Assembly: GCA_023663505.1 (NCBI GenBank)
Contig: JAMPHH010000005.1
Coordinates: 44,803 to 108,802, forward strand
From: Muribaculum sp.
GTDB lineage: Bacteria; Bacillota; Clostridia; Lachnospirales; Lachnospiraceae
Direction of reading: 5' to 3'
Length of the DNA: 64,000 bases
Below are positions 52,295 through 62,056 of this stretch, piece after piece. The position numbers were made by a program, and so were the translations under genes. The notes below the pieces were generated by a model. That model did not search any database. It was not told where the DNA came from and saw nothing but the letters and a program-made list of their open reading frames with translations. The stretch's first letter is position 1, and the number at the start of each line of letters is the position of its first letter.

Positions 52295-53875
52295 ATGTCC
52301 TACATGGCTTTATATCGTAAGTTCCGCCCGGATTCTTTTGCGGATGTAAAGGGGCAGGAGCATATAGTGACCACCCTGCAGAATCAGATCAGGGCTAATC
52401 GTATCGGTCATGCGTATCTGTTCACTGGAACGCGGGGGACGGGCAAGACGACTGTGGCGAAGATTCTGGCAAAGGCGGTAAATTGTGAGAATCCCACGGA
52501 GGACGGTCCTTGTGGGGAGTGTCGCATCTGTAAGGCGATAGCGTCCGGTTCCAGTATGAATGTGATTGAGATTGACGCGGCGTCCAATAATGGTGTGGAT
52601 AATATCCGCGAGATTGTGGAGGAGGTGTCCTATTCTCCGGCGGAGGGCAAGTATAAGGTTTATATCATTGACGAGGTGCATATGTTGTCCATAGGGGCTT
52701 TTAACGCATTGTTGAAGACCTTGGAGGAACCGCCTTCCTATGTTATATTTATTTTGGCGACCACGGAGGTGCATAAGCTTCCGATCACGATCCTGTCCAG
52801 ATGCCAGAGGTATGATTTTAGGAGGATTTCTATCGACACTATCACGGAGCGTATGCGTGAGCTGACGGATACGGAGGGCGTGGAGATAGAGGAGAAGGCG
52901 CTGCGCTATATCGCTAAGCTGGCGGACGGCTCCATGCGGGACGCGTTAAGTCTGTTGGATCAATGCATTGCATTTCATATGGGCAAGGAGCTGACCTATG
53001 ACAAGGTCTTGGACGTGCTGGGCGCAGTGGACACGGAGGTGTTCAGCCGATTGCTCCGCTTTGTCTTGGGGCGCGAGGTGACAGGCTGTGTCAAGCTGTT
53101 GGAGGAGATCGTTATGCAGGGGCGTGAGCTCACACAGTTTGTTACGGATTTTACATGGTATCTGCGGAATCTGATGCTGGTGCAGTCCTCGGATAATTTG
53201 GAGGACGTGATAGATATGTCTTCGGATAATCTGGCTCGGCTTAAGGAGGAGGCAGAGATGATCGAGACGGACAGGATCGTCAGATATATCCGTATTTTCT
53301 CCGAATTGTCGGGGCAGATCCGCTATGCGACGCAGAAAAGGATTCTGGTGGAGATCGCGCTGATCAAGCTGTGCAAGCCGGATATGGAGACCTCGCAGGA
53401 CGCTCTGATTGATCGAATCCGTCAGGTGGAGGATAAGCTTGAGAACGGCGTGGTGATACAGGAAGGGGCTCCCGGCGCCATGCAGGGGGCGGTCTTGTCC
53501 GCAGGCAGCGCGGCAGCCCCGCGCGGGCAGCGGCCTCAGCTTCCCAAGGCGATTCCTGACGATATCAAGGCGATTGTGGCAAAATGGTCTTCTATCGTGG
53601 GGAACGCGGATAATCCCATGAGAATGTATCTGAAGGGAGCGCGCCTGAGTCTGGGCGGTGATAACTGTCTGCAGGTGGTGTTGGAGGACGGTCCGGCGAC
53701 GGATTATTTTAACAGACACCCCGAGAATAAGGAGCAGTTGGAAATGATGTTGGCTGATTTTGCGGGGAAGGAAGTGGCGGTCAGCATACAATCCGTGGAC
53801 GGTGACAGGGATTTTGAGGATCATTATGTGGATCTTTCTCAGGTCATTCACATGGAGATTGAGGAAGAAGATTAA
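52295..53875 (+). CDS. dnaX: DNA polymerase III subunit gamma/tau
   Basis: A 526-residue clamp-loader ATPase. Walker A GTRGTGKTTVAKI (45-57), the zinc cluster around CENPTEDGPCGECRIC, and Walker B with IIDEVHMLS are conserved, followed by sensor 1 and AAA+ lid segments. The C-terminal tail (about 370-526) is the tau region that contacts DnaB and polymerase, shorter than in E. coli. It starts the widely conserved dnaX-ybaB-recR cluster; the next gene follows after 21 bases. No slippery A-run for gamma production was noticed. Confidence 0.96.
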   Translation: MSYMALYRKFRPDSFADVKGQEHIVTTLQNQIRANRIGHAYLFTGTRGTGKTTVAKILAKAVNCENPTEDGPCGECRICKAIASGSSMNVIEIDAASNNGVDNIREIVEEVSYSPAEGKYKVYIIDEVHMLSIGAFNALLKTLEEPPSYVIFILATTEVHKLPITILSRCQRYDFRRISIDTITERMRELTDTEGVEIEEKALRYIAKLADGSMRDALSLLDQCIAFHMGKELTYDKVLDVLGAVDTEVFSRLLRFVLGREVTGCVKLLEEIVMQGRELTQFVTDFTWYLRNLMLVQSSDNLEDVIDMSSDNLARLKEEAEMIETDRIVRYIRIFSELSGQIRYATQKRILVEIALIKLCKPDMETSQDALIDRIRQVEDKLENGVVIQEGAPGAMQGAVLSAGSAAAPRGQRPQLPKAIPDDIKAIVAKWSSIVGNADNPMRMYLKGARLSLGGDNCLQVVLEDGPATDYFNRHPENKEQLEMMLADFAGKEVAVSIQSVDGDRDFEDHYVDLSQVIHMEIEEED

Positions 53876-53896
53876 CTTTTAAATGGAGGAAGAAAG

Positions 53897-54241
53897 ATGG
53901 CAAAGCGTGGAGGATTTCCCGGGGGCGGAATGCCCGGCAATATGAATAATCTGATGAAGCAGGCTCAGCGTATGCAGCGTCAGATGGAGGAGGGGCAGAA
54001 GGAGCTCGAGACAAAGGAGTTTACCGCGGCGGCAGGCGGCGGGGCGGTCGAGGTGACCGTGAGCGGCAAGAAGGAGTTACTGAATATCAAGCTTGCGGAG
54101 GAGATTGTGGACCCCGAGGATATTGAGACCTTGCAGGACGCGATTCTTGCGGCGGTCAACGGCGCGCTGCACGAGGCGGACGAGGAGAGCGAAGCGCTGA
54201 TGAGCAAAATGACTGGCGGATTGGGAGGCTTTCCTTTCTGA
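53897..54241 (+). CDS. YbaB/EbfC nucleoid-associated protein
   Basis: A 114-residue DNA-binding dimer. ATG 53897 follows GGAGGAAG. Begins with a Gly-rich stretch FPGGGMPGNMNNLMKQAQRM, then QRQMEEGQKELETKEFTAAA and GGGAVEVTVSGKKE, the conserved core. Coats DNA and influences repair; the position between dnaX and recR is near-universal in bacteria. The stop overlaps the recR start (TGATG). Confidence 0.95.
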   Translation: MAKRGGFPGGGMPGNMNNLMKQAQRMQRQMEEGQKELETKEFTAAAGGGAVEVTVSGKKELLNIKLAEEIVDPEDIETLQDAILAAVNGALHEADEESEALMSKMTGGLGGFPF

Positions 54242-54837
54242 TGGATCTGTATAGCGGACATATCAATAAATTGATAGAGGAACTGGCGGCTCTGCCCGGC
54301 ATTGGCAGCAAATCGGCTCAGCGATTGGCTTTTCACCTGATCAATATGCCGCAGGACAAGGTGAACCGACTGGCAAATGTCATGATGGAGGCGAAGGCTA
54401 ATGTGCGGTATTGCAAGGAGTGTTACACCCTGACGGACAGGGAGATCTGTCCCGTGTGCGCCAATGTAAAGCGCAATCATGGTATGATCATGGTGGTGGA
54501 GAACACGAGGGATTTGGCGGCATATGAGAAAACAGGCAAGTACGAGGGAGTGTACCATGTGCTGCACGGCGCGATCTCTCCCATGCTCGGCATAGGACCC
54601 GCTGACATCAAGCTAAAGGAGCTGATAGAGCGTCTGGAGGGAGACGTGGAGGAGGTGATCATTGCCACCAATTCCAGTCTGGAGGGCGAGACTACTGCCA
54701 TGTATATCAGCAAGCTCATCAAGCCCACGGGGGTTCGTGTGACGAGGATTGCCAGCGGCGTGCCTGTGGGCGGCGATTTGGAATATATAGACGAGGTGAC
54801 GCTGCTTCGCGCGTTGGAGGGACGGACAGAGCTGTAA
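54241..54837 (+). CDS. recR: Recombination protein RecR
   Basis: A 198-residue protein. Helix-hairpin-helix near 9-30 (LPGIGSKSAQRLAFHL), four-cysteine zinc finger (C58, C61, C70, C73: YCKECYTLTDREICPVC) and the TOPRIM domain from about 80. Works with RecF and RecO to load RecA at gaps. Overlaps ybaB by one base. It is followed by two hairpins at 54849-54920. Confidence 0.96.
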   Translation: MDLYSGHINKLIEELAALPGIGSKSAQRLAFHLINMPQDKVNRLANVMMEAKANVRYCKECYTLTDREICPVCANVKRNHGMIMVVENTRDLAAYEKTGKYEGVYHVLHGAISPMLGIGPADIKLKELIERLEGDVEEVIIATNSSLEGETTAMYISKLIKPTGVRVTRIASGVPVGGDLEYIDEVTLLRALEGRTEL

Positions 54838-54848
54838 ACTGATGCACA

Positions 54849-54920
54849 CGTCCGCACAAGGAATATCGCTGCTTTCGCAGCGTGCGGACGGCGCAAACGG
54901 AAACGACTTATGTCGTTTCC
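54849..54920 (+). terminator. Tandem hairpins after recR
   Basis: CGTCCGCAC/GTGCGGACG (54849-54890) encloses GCTGC-TTTC-GCAGC, and GGAAACGAC-TTAT-GTCGTTTCC (54899-54920) follows. No U-run. It matches the layout at 16582 and 39864. Confidence 0.65.
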
Positions 54921-54960
54921 TATAGATTTAGAGATAAAAATATTGACGGAGGTAGAGAGC

Positions 54961-56007
54961 ATGGCTGTGACGGTGGAATCAAGAGCCTTTGGCAAGAGCG
55001 CCGAGGGCGGGGAGATTGTTCTGTATACAATCAAGAACGGGAAAGGAATGTCGGCGTCAGTCATGAATCTGGGCGCGATTCTGGTGGAGTTAATGGTGCC
55101 GGATAAGAATGGCAATGTGGACGACGTGGTTCTGGGGTTTGACAGCGGGGAGCGATACTATACCAATCCGAGCTTTTTTGGGGCGGTGATAGGACCCAAT
55201 GCCAACCGTATCGGCGGAGCGGCTTATACACTGGACGGTGTGAGCTATCAGCTCGCGGTCAATGACGGTGAGAACAATCTGCACAGCGACTATCAGAAGG
55301 GATATCATATGCAGCTATGGGACGCGGAGCCTCTTGCGGACGGAGTGACGTTCACGATCACCGATCAGGACGGCAATATGGGATTCCCCGGCAATAAGAA
55401 GCTGCAGATCACGTACAGGCTGGACGAGGAGAATGGCTTGTCCCTGCACTATCACGGCAGCAGCGATAAAAGAACGATTATGAATCCCACCAATCACAGC
55501 TATTTTAATCTAGAGGGTCATGCCGCGGGAAATATCGAGGGACATTCCCTGTGGCTGAAGGCGGAGAGCTATACTCCCGTGGTGGCGGGGGCGATTCCCA
55601 CGGGGGAGATCGCGCCCGTGAAGGGGACGCCTATGGACTTCACTGCCATGAAGGTTGTGGGGGCGGAGATAAATGCGGATATGGAGCAGTTAAAGCTCAC
55701 GGGCGGCTATGACCATAACTGGGTGATCGCGGGGGCGGACGGCGAGCTGCAGCATATTGCCACCGTGGAAGCGCCAAACAGCGGCAGGGTGATGAAGGTG
55801 TATACGGATCTGCCCGGGGTGCAGTTCTATGCAGGCAATTTTATTGACGAGCAGACGGGCAAGGAGGGCGTGGTCTATAATAAGCGTCATGGGCTTTGCT
55901 TGGAAACCCAGTATTTTCCGGACACGATCCACCATGACAATTTCCCCTCCTGTGTGTTCGGGGAGGGCAGGGATTATGATTCTGCCACAATATATCGTTT
56001 TGAATAA
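54961..56007 (+). CDS. galM: Aldose 1-epimerase
   Basis: A 348-residue sugar epimerase that interconverts alpha and beta forms of galactose or glucose. ATG 54961 follows GACGGAGG; an upstream ATG at 54910 lies inside a hairpin. Signatures: FFGAVIGPNANRIGGA, the catalytic His in NPTNHSYFNLEGH, DHNWVI and the Glu near LETQYFPD. Length is normal for the family. It stands alone between recR and a LysM gene. Supplies beta-glucose or galactose to the glycolytic flow suggested by other genes. Confidence 0.94.
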   Translation: MAVTVESRAFGKSAEGGEIVLYTIKNGKGMSASVMNLGAILVELMVPDKNGNVDDVVLGFDSGERYYTNPSFFGAVIGPNANRIGGAAYTLDGVSYQLAVNDGENNLHSDYQKGYHMQLWDAEPLADGVTFTITDQDGNMGFPGNKKLQITYRLDEENGLSLHYHGSSDKRTIMNPTNHSYFNLEGHAAGNIEGHSLWLKAESYTPVVAGAIPTGEIAPVKGTPMDFTAMKVVGAEINADMEQLKLTGGYDHNWVIAGADGELQHIATVEAPNSGRVMKVYTDLPGVQFYAGNFIDEQTGKEGVVYNKRHGLCLETQYFPDTIHHDNFPSCVFGEGRDYDSATIYRFE

Positions 56008-56150
56008 AATGCTTTCACGGATTTCGTAGGGTGGGAAATTTGTCGAGAAGTTTTGCGGATACTCCGACAAAGAATGCTAAAATACCTTGTATGCTGATGC
56101 TATGATGTAGCAAAAATAACTTGTCAGACACGGCATGGGAGGTGTTTTGT

Positions 56151-57512
56151 ATGGAATTACCCAAAAATATCACACAAATCGGAGAGGTTGGCAAAACCTG
56201 CAAAATCTACGTTGAGGATTATGTTGTATCTTACATGAAACAATTGAATCAGGCAGCTTTGGATAAAAACATGGCGATAGCTCTGTATGGTAAGCGCAGG
56301 GAGGAGAACGGTATTGTCTATTATTTTATGTACGGGGCGTGTAAGCTGGACTTTCTGCAGAAGGAGGTAAGGCATCTCTCACAGGCGCAGAGACAGGAGA
56401 TCGAGCGGCTTCGCAAGAAATATTTTCCGGAGCATGCATTCGTGGGATATCGCCTTTTGGACGGTGATATGATAGAGGGATTCCATATCTGCGAGCAGGA
56501 TATATGCAGGTACATATCGGGATACGCCCAGTTCTATGAGAAAAATGACGCAATGTTGGCTTATATGCTTGATGTGCGGGAGGAGACGCAGCCCGAGCAG
56601 GTCAATCAGGAGAAATATGAGGAAGTGAAGAAGCGCCAAGAGGAGCGCAGGGCTTCCTCGGAGAATCAGGTGCGCGCGGTAAGGGAGACGAGCAATATCC
56701 GACGTATGCCGACTCCTGTCAATCTGCAGAGAATGCGGCTGACAGCAGTGGGGGTGTTCGCGCTGCTGTGTCTCTTGGGGATTGCCACATTCCGTGAGGA
56801 CGAGCTCAAAAACAGCGTGAACACAAGCGCCTTGGACGCTGTGGCGACCTCGGGCGTCGCACAGAAGGACACGTTGGTGATGGAGGACAAGCTGGATCAG
56901 GTTCTCTTGGAGGAAAATCAGTCCGCAGGGAAAGTGACAGGTGTGTCAGGCACAAAAAACACAGAGTCAAAACAGGCAGAGGGCGGGGATCCGTCAGGGG
57001 AAGGGGTGTCCAAGCCGTCAGATGTGCAGGTGTCTGCGGCGGCACAGCAGCAGGAGGTTAAACAGACTGCGGGCGGGGAGCAAGTCTCTGAGTCCGAGCG
57101 GCAGACTGGGGAAGAATTGCAGACAGGGGAAGGACAGTCGGCAGTGGGAGAATCGCAGAAAGGGGAAGGGCAGCAGGCAGCGGAAGGGCAGCAGACAGGG
57201 GAAGGACAGCAGGCAGCAGGAGCTCAGCAGCCCAAGGGCGATCAGCCCTCAGACTCTAAGAATACGCAGACCACAGAGGGGACTGCGGCAGCAGGAGAGA
57301 CCGTAGCGACCTCGGCAAAGCCTGAAGTGACACAAACGTCACAACCCGTATCCGGAGCTGTGGCATATGTCATTCAACCGAAAGACACCCTGACGGCAAT
57401 CAGTATACGGCAGTACGGGACAGATATCCGTGTGGCAGATATCTGCAATCTGAACAAAATATCCGATCCGGACGATATAAAAGAGGGACAGGTCATTATG
57501 CTGCCCAAATAA
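56151..57512 (+). CDS. Membrane protein with C-terminal LysM domain
   Basis: About 453 residues. ATG 56151 has GGGAGGTG upstream and gives MELPKNITQIGEVGKTCKIY; the longer frame from 56121 has no ribosome site. An N-terminal cytosolic domain (1-150) of unknown fold is followed by a charged linker, one membrane helix (LTAVGVFALLCLLGIATF near 200), a long Gln/Gly/Glu-rich low-complexity region with repeats such as GEGQQAAEGQQTGEG, and a C-terminal LysM domain (YVIQPKDTLTAISIRQYGTD) that binds peptidoglycan. The orientation would be cytosolic head and extracellular LysM. Downstream DUF5711 and CvpA genes are in the same direction. Confidence 0.85.
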   Translation: MELPKNITQIGEVGKTCKIYVEDYVVSYMKQLNQAALDKNMAIALYGKRREENGIVYYFMYGACKLDFLQKEVRHLSQAQRQEIERLRKKYFPEHAFVGYRLLDGDMIEGFHICEQDICRYISGYAQFYEKNDAMLAYMLDVREETQPEQVNQEKYEEVKKRQEERRASSENQVRAVRETSNIRRMPTPVNLQRMRLTAVGVFALLCLLGIATFREDELKNSVNTSALDAVATSGVAQKDTLVMEDKLDQVLLEENQSAGKVTGVSGTKNTESKQAEGGDPSGEGVSKPSDVQVSAAAQQQEVKQTAGGEQVSESERQTGEELQTGEGQSAVGESQKGEGQQAAEGQQTGEGQQAAGAQQPKGDQPSDSKNTQTTEGTAAAGETVATSAKPEVTQTSQPVSGAVAYVIQPKDTLTAISIRQYGTDIRVADICNLNKISDPDDIKEGQVIMLPK

Positions 57513-57527
57513 TTTACGAGGTATTTC

Positions 57528-58724
57528 ATGGCAGATATTAGAAGCTACCGCAAAGAAAAGGAAAAAAGAGAACAAAACCGCATCGATTATAAATCGAAGA
57601 TCATGCGGTACAAGTTGAAAAATGTTTACCGTGTGCTGTTGGTGGCGGTGGCGTTCTTGGCAATTATCGCTTTGGTCATGATACAATATAAGCGGCATGT
57701 ATACACAGGCTATGATATTGTATCCACCATAGCCTTGGAGGGCTCCTCGGGCGCGGAGAACAGGCGGCTTCAAAGCAGTATCCTTACATACAGCAAGGAC
57801 GGCGCCCACTGTACCAGCAGCAAGGGCGAGGTGACATGGAATCAGACCTATGAGATTCAAAATGTCAGGCTTGCGCTCTGCCGCAATGTGGTGGCTATCG
57901 CCAATTATAACGGCAGGGAGATCTATGTGCAGGATACGGACAAGCAGCTGGGGACGATCACCACCAACCTGCCGATCCATGATATCACGGTCTCCGCCAC
58001 GGGAACCGTGACGGCGATATTATCTGATGCGAACGTGACCAAAATCTATACCTACGACGTCACGGGCAAGGAGCTTTTTCGCGGCGAGGCGAGCATGAAG
58101 GAGATGGGATATCCCGTGTCGGTGAGCCTCTCTCCCAACGGAATACTGTTGGGTGTGAGCTATATCTATCTGGACGCGGGAACCCTGACCACCAACCTAT
58201 GCTTTTACAATCTGGATTCCGTCGGAGACAATAAGAAGGATCAGATCGTGGGAATCTATTTTTATCCTGACGTTCTGATTCCGGAGATTCATTTTATGGA
58301 CGACAAGACAGCGTTTGCGGTGGGAGATGACCGCTTGGTGATCTTCAAGGGCGGGCAGACCCCTGTGAACACGGGGACATATATGCTTGACAGTGAGGTG
58401 AGGTCTGTCTATTATAATGAAAAATATATCGGACTGGTGTTTAGCGCAGATGACGCGGAGCACAATTATATGATGGACGTCTATAACGCGGACGGCAGGA
58501 AGGTGGACACCTATTATTTTGATCTGGATTATCAGGATATCTTTTTTGAGGAGGAGGGTTTTGTTGTCTACAATGACAGCGAATGCCTGATCATGACCTA
58601 TGGCGGCGTGGAGAAATTCAACGGATATTTTTCCAAGGTGGTGGATTTACTATTTCCGACGAACGGAGCATATAAATATGTTATGGTGACGGAGAATTCC
58701 ATGGACACCATACAATTAAAATAG
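57528..58724 (+). CDS. DUF5711 family membrane-anchored protein
   Basis: A 398-residue protein. A very basic N-terminus (RKEKEKREQNRIDYKSKIMRY) is followed by one membrane helix (about 42-62, VLLVAVAFLAIIALVMIQYK). The extracellular part is made of about seven repeated beta strands such as VVAIANYNGREIYVQDTDKQ and VSLSPNGILLGVSYIYLD, i.e. a beta-propeller. This fits the DUF5711 family recurring in Lachnospiraceae next to LysM and CvpA genes. Function is unknown; a cell-envelope scaffold is plausible. Confidence 0.85.
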   Translation: MADIRSYRKEKEKREQNRIDYKSKIMRYKLKNVYRVLLVAVAFLAIIALVMIQYKRHVYTGYDIVSTIALEGSSGAENRRLQSSILTYSKDGAHCTSSKGEVTWNQTYEIQNVRLALCRNVVAIANYNGREIYVQDTDKQLGTITTNLPIHDITVSATGTVTAILSDANVTKIYTYDVTGKELFRGEASMKEMGYPVSVSLSPNGILLGVSYIYLDAGTLTTNLCFYNLDSVGDNKKDQIVGIYFYPDVLIPEIHFMDDKTAFAVGDDRLVIFKGGQTPVNTGTYMLDSEVRSVYYNEKYIGLVFSADDAEHNYMMDVYNADGRKVDTYYFDLDYQDIFFEEEGFVVYNDSECLIMTYGGVEKFNGYFSKVVDLLFPTNGAYKYVMVTENSMDTIQLK

Positions 58725-58744
58725 GAGTGGAGTACAAGCGAGAA

Positions 58745-59254
58745 ATGGAAATTAACGTTTTGACGGTGATCGTGTTGGTGTGTCTGGTCTTGAAGATCTT
58801 GGACGGCTATCAAAAGGGAATGGTGAAGGAGATCATTTCTTTTGTGTCGCTGATATTCCTGTGTCTGGTGGTGGCGCTGATTGGGAACGGGTTGAGCGAC
58901 TATAACGAAGGAAACTTTTTGAATGTGGCGGTTGTGGTGTTATTGCTGGCGGTACTGGGAATCGCGCATCATATCATCAATGTGGTTGTCCTGCCCGCGA
59001 AGCTGATCGCCAAGCTTCCGGTGGTACACAGCATGGATAAGCTTCTGGGAGTCGTGGTCGGCGTCATGGAGACCGTGCTGCTTCTCTGGACGGTTTATGC
59101 ATTTACCATGATGACGGATCTGGGAATGATCGGTGAATACATACGACAGAGCACGGCGGACAGTCCCGTGCTTACATGGTTCTATCAGCACAATCAGCTT
59201 GCGGGGTGGCTTGAAATCCTCGGGGCGGAGCTGACCGCCAAGCTGCATTTATAA
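58745..59254 (+). CDS. CvpA family membrane protein
   Basis: About 169 residues with four membrane helices. ATG 58745 gives MEINVLTVIVLVCLVLKILD, the standard CvpA start; GTG 58727 lies too close to the only GGAG. GYQKGMVKEIISFVSLIFLC and SMDKLLGVVVGVMETVLLLW are family hallmarks. E. coli CvpA is needed for colicin V production and envelope integrity. Third gene of a probable LysM-DUF5711-CvpA operon. Confidence 0.88.
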   Translation: MEINVLTVIVLVCLVLKILDGYQKGMVKEIISFVSLIFLCLVVALIGNGLSDYNEGNFLNVAVVVLLLAVLGIAHHIINVVVLPAKLIAKLPVVHSMDKLLGVVVGVMETVLLLWTVYAFTMMTDLGMIGEYIRQSTADSPVLTWFYQHNQLAGWLEILGAELTAKLHL

Positions 59255-59282
59255 ATTTTGCAAATAAAATCAAAAAAAGGTA

Positions 59283-59402
59283 TTGCATTTTGTGTGGATT
59301 TAGGGTATCTTATAGGAAATGGGGCAGCGCCTCATTTCCATATAGGTATTTTAGGACGAAGATGTTCCAAGAGTAACCAGTTTACTTTGGGACGTTTTTT
59401 TT
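59283..59402 (+). promoter_or_regulatory. Promoter and attenuator leader of glnA
   Basis: TTGCAT (59283), 17 bases, TATCTT (59306-59311). The leader holds two structures. The first is GGAAATG/CATTTCC (59315-59339). The second is GTTCC-AGAGTAA paired with TTACTTTGGGAC around CCAGT, with one bulged A, followed by eight T (59364-59402). The latter is a full terminator in front of the coding region, so glnA is probably controlled by antitermination, perhaps by a nitrogen-responsive ANTAR-type protein. The hexaloops of classic ANTAR targets are not clear. Confidence 0.6.
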
Positions 59403-59446
59403 AGGGTAAGGGCTATATGGTAAATATAAGGAAGGGAGTAATGAAG

Positions 59447-61558
59447 ATGAGCGAGGCTTTAAACGTGGAACAGATTTTTGCCAGTAAGGTATTTACCTTG
59501 GGAAAGATGAAGGAAAGACTGCCCAAGAATGTGTTTAAGGAAGTAAAGAGGGTTATGGATCAGGGCGGCGAGCTGTCACTGGCGACCGCTGACGTGGTGG
59601 CAAAGGCTATGAAGGACTGGGCGGTGGAGAACGGCGCGACCCATTACACACACTGGTTTCAGCCGCTTACAGGCACCACGGCGGAGAAACATGATTCCTT
59701 TGTGACTCACCCCGATGCAGAGGGTAAGATGCTGATGGAGTTCTCAGGCAAGGAGCTGATCAAGGGTGAGCCGGACGCGTCCTCATTCCCCTCCGGCGGC
59801 TTGCGCGCTACCTTTGAGGCGAGGGGCTATACCGTGTGGGATATCACTTCTCCCGCATTTTTGAAGGAGGACGCGACAGGCGTGATCCTGTGCATTCCTA
59901 CCGCGTTCTGCTCCTACAAGGGAGAGGCGTTGGACAAGAAGACGCCGCTTCTTCGCTCCATGGAGGCGGTAAGCGAGCAGGCGCTTAGAATCGTCCGTCT
60001 CTTTGGCAACACAGGGGCGACTAAGGTGGTGGCAAGCGTGGGTCCTGAGCAGGAGTATTTCTTGGTGGACAGGGAGAAATATTTGAAGCGCGACGATTTG
60101 ATCTTTGCGGGACGTACATTGTTCGGAGCTCCCGCGCCCAAGGGACAGGAGCTTGAGGATCATTATTTTGGAACGATTCGCGAGAGAATCGGTTCTTATA
60201 TGAAGGATTTGAATCTGGAGCTCTGGAAGCTCGGTGTCACGGCGAAAACCCAGCACAACGAGGTGGCTCCGGCACAGCACGAGCTTGCGCCTATATACGA
60301 GACGGCGAATATCGCGGTTGACCACAATCAGCTTGTGATGGAGACCATGAAGAAGGTGGCGGGCCGCCATGGCATGACATGCCTGCTTCATGAGAAGCCC
60401 TTTGCAGGCGTGAACGGCTCCGGCAAGCATAACAACTGGTCTCTGGGGACGGACAATGGCGTGAACCTCCTTGACCCCGGCGACACACCTAATGCGAATA
60501 TCCAGTTCCTTTTGGTTCTGGCATGTATCATGAAGGCGGTGGACACACATGCGGATCTGCTTCGCCAGAGTGCGTCCGACGTGGGCAATGACCACAGACT
60601 GGGGGCGAACGAGGCACCGCCTGCGATTATCTCTATGTTCTTGGGCGAACAGCTTGAGGACGTGGTAAAGCAGTTGGTTGAGACCGGAGAGGCGGATCAT
60701 TCCATTCAGGGCGGCAAGCTGCAGACAGGCGTATCCACGCTGACAGATGTGGATAAGGACGCCACGGACAGAAACAGAACCTCACCCTTTGCCTTCACGG
60801 GCAATAAGTTTGAGTTCCGTATGGTGGGAAGCTTTGACTCCATCGCTGACCCGAATACAACATTGAATGCCATTGTTGCGGAGGCTTTCTGTGAGGCGGC
60901 GGATATTCTGGAGAAGGCAGATGACTTTGAGATGGCTGTGCATGATCTGATCAAGGAATACATGACCAAGCACAGGAGAATCGTGTTTAACGGCAACGGT
61001 TATTCTGACGAGTGGGTGGCGGAGGCTGCAAGACGCGGACTTCCCAATATCAAATCCATGGTGGAGGCATCTTCTAGTCTGACGACCGACAAGGCGGTGA
61101 AGCTGTTTGAGCGTTTTGGCATCTTCACGAGGGCGGAGCTTGAGTCCCGCGAGGAGGTTCTCTATGAGACCTATTCCAAGACCATTAACATAGAAGCACT
61201 GACCATGATCGAGATGGCGAAGAAGCAGATTCTCCCCGCTGTGATCAAGTACACTAAGACACTGGCTGACACGGTGATCGCGGTGAAGGAGGCGGGGGCT
61301 GACGCGACCGTCCAGATGGAGGCATTGGACGATGTGACCCAGAAGCTCTCGGAGGCAAAGAAGGCACTTGCGGCATTGGAGGAGAAGACTGCTTCGGCAG
61401 GCAATATCGCGGTGGAGAAGGATAAGGCATTCTTCTATAAGGACGAGGTGTTCACCGCCATGGCTGCACTGAGAGCGCCCGTGGACGCACTGGAGACTAT
61501 GGTTGACAGAGATGTATGGCCGATTCCTACATATGGGGAGCTGATCTTCGAGGTGTAG
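59447..61558 (+). CDS. glnA: Glutamine synthetase type III
   Basis: A 703-residue enzyme making glutamine from glutamate, ammonia and ATP. ATG 59447 has AAGGGAG eight bases upstream. Type III signatures: [92 protein letters not shown] and [19 protein letters not shown]. The long C-terminal helical extension is typical of GlnN and absent in type I. Single gene behind a regulated leader. Main ammonia-assimilating enzyme in many gut Clostridia. Confidence 0.96.
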   Translation: MSEALNVEQIFASKVFTLGKMKERLPKNVFKEVKRVMDQGGELSLATADVVAKAMKDWAVENGATHYTHWFQPLTGTTAEKHDSFVTHPDAEGKMLMEFSGKELIKGEPDASSFPSGGLRATFEARGYTVWDITSPAFLKEDATGVILCIPTAFCSYKGEALDKKTPLLRSMEAVSEQALRIVRLFGNTGATKVVASVGPEQEYFLVDREKYLKRDDLIFAGRTLFGAPAPKGQELEDHYFGTIRERIGSYMKDLNLELWKLGVTAKTQHNEVAPAQHELAPIYETANIAVDHNQLVMETMKKVAGRHGMTCLLHEKPFAGVNGSGKHNNWSLGTDNGVNLLDPGDTPNANIQFLLVLACIMKAVDTHADLLRQSASDVGNDHRLGANEAPPAIISMFLGEQLEDVVKQLVETGEADHSIQGGKLQTGVSTLTDVDKDATDRNRTSPFAFTGNKFEFRMVGSFDSIADPNTTLNAIVAEAFCEAADILEKADDFEMAVHDLIKEYMTKHRRIVFNGNGYSDEWVAEAARRGLPNIKSMVEASSSLTTDKAVKLFERFGIFTRAELESREEVLYETYSKTINIEALTMIEMAKKQILPAVIKYTKTLADTVIAVKEAGADATVQMEALDDVTQKLSEAKKALAALEEKTASAGNIAVEKDKAFFYKDEVFTAMAALRAPVDALETMVDRDVWPIPTYGELIFEV

Positions 61559-61665
61559 GTCGGATTGGGTTGTAAAGGAATAAAGGGTTTTGAGATGCAG
61601 AGTAGTCGGGATATGCGTATTGGGAGATGCGCTTAGTGTGTGAAATGTATCATAGGTTGGGCAGG

Positions 61666-61694
61666 GCCCGCGCGGAATCGCGCGGGCTTTGTCT
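61666..61694 (+). terminator. Terminator of glnA
   Basis: GCCCGCGCG-GAAT-CGCGCGGGC, a perfect 9-bp GC stem, followed by TTTGTCT. Confidence 0.75.
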
Positions 61695-61815
61695 GACTTT
61701 TCATATGGCTGTTGTGGCTGTGGACAGAGCGGGCTTTCGTGCAAATTGACGAGACAGGGGCGGAAGACGGGAAGCGATTTGGATAATTTTTGAGTAATTT
61801 TTTGGAATTTGGGTA

Positions 61816-61844
61816 TTGCAAAATGGGCATACTTCGTGTATAAT
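61816..61844 (+). promoter_or_regulatory. Promoter of tRNA-Gln
   Basis: TTGCAA (61816-61821), 17 bases, TATAAT (61839-61844), 18 bases before the tRNA. Confidence 0.75.
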
Positions 61845-61862
61845 ACTTCAAGTAATATAAAT

Positions 61863-61935
61863 AGGGCTATCGCCAAACGGTAAGGCAACGGACTCTGACT
61901 CCGTCATTTTCAAGGTTCGAATCCTTGTAGCCCTG
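61863..61935 (+). tRNA. tRNA-Gln (anticodon CTG)
   Basis: A 73-nt tRNA. The acceptor is AGGGCTA/TAGCCCT with discriminator G; the D-arm is CGCCAAACGGTAAGGC; the anticodon context GACTCTGACTC gives CTG (codon CAG); the T-arm is AAGGTTCGAATCCTT. CCA is not encoded. A terminator is directly downstream. Confidence 0.96.
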
Positions 61936-61941
61936 TTGAAA

Positions 61942-61978
61942 AACCCTGATGGAGAGATTCATCGGGGTTATTTTTTTG
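61942..61978 (+). terminator. Terminator of tRNA-Gln
   Basis: AACCCTGAT/ATCGGGGTT stem (one G-U) with loop GGAGAGATTC and a run of seven T. Confidence 0.8.
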
Positions 61979-62056
61979 TTTTATTGTATTTTAGGGCATT
62001 TTAGATTATAATTTGATTAAGAGGTCATAACAGGAACAGAAGGAAAGGTGATTAGC

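Larger units (their letters stand above)
61559..61862. other. 304-bp gap before tRNA-Gln
   Basis: Holds the glnA terminator (61666-61694) and the tRNA promoter (61816-61844). Nothing else recognisable. Confidence 0.6.

Noticed and set aside
54910..54960. Upstream ATG as galM start
   Set aside because: It falls inside the GTCGTTTCC arm of a hairpin and lacks a ribosome site, while ATG 54961 has GACGGAGG and matches the family start.
61660..61700. GC-rich palindrome as a protein binding site
   Set aside because: Position 100 bases after glnA, perfect stem and T-run make a terminator the simpler reading.
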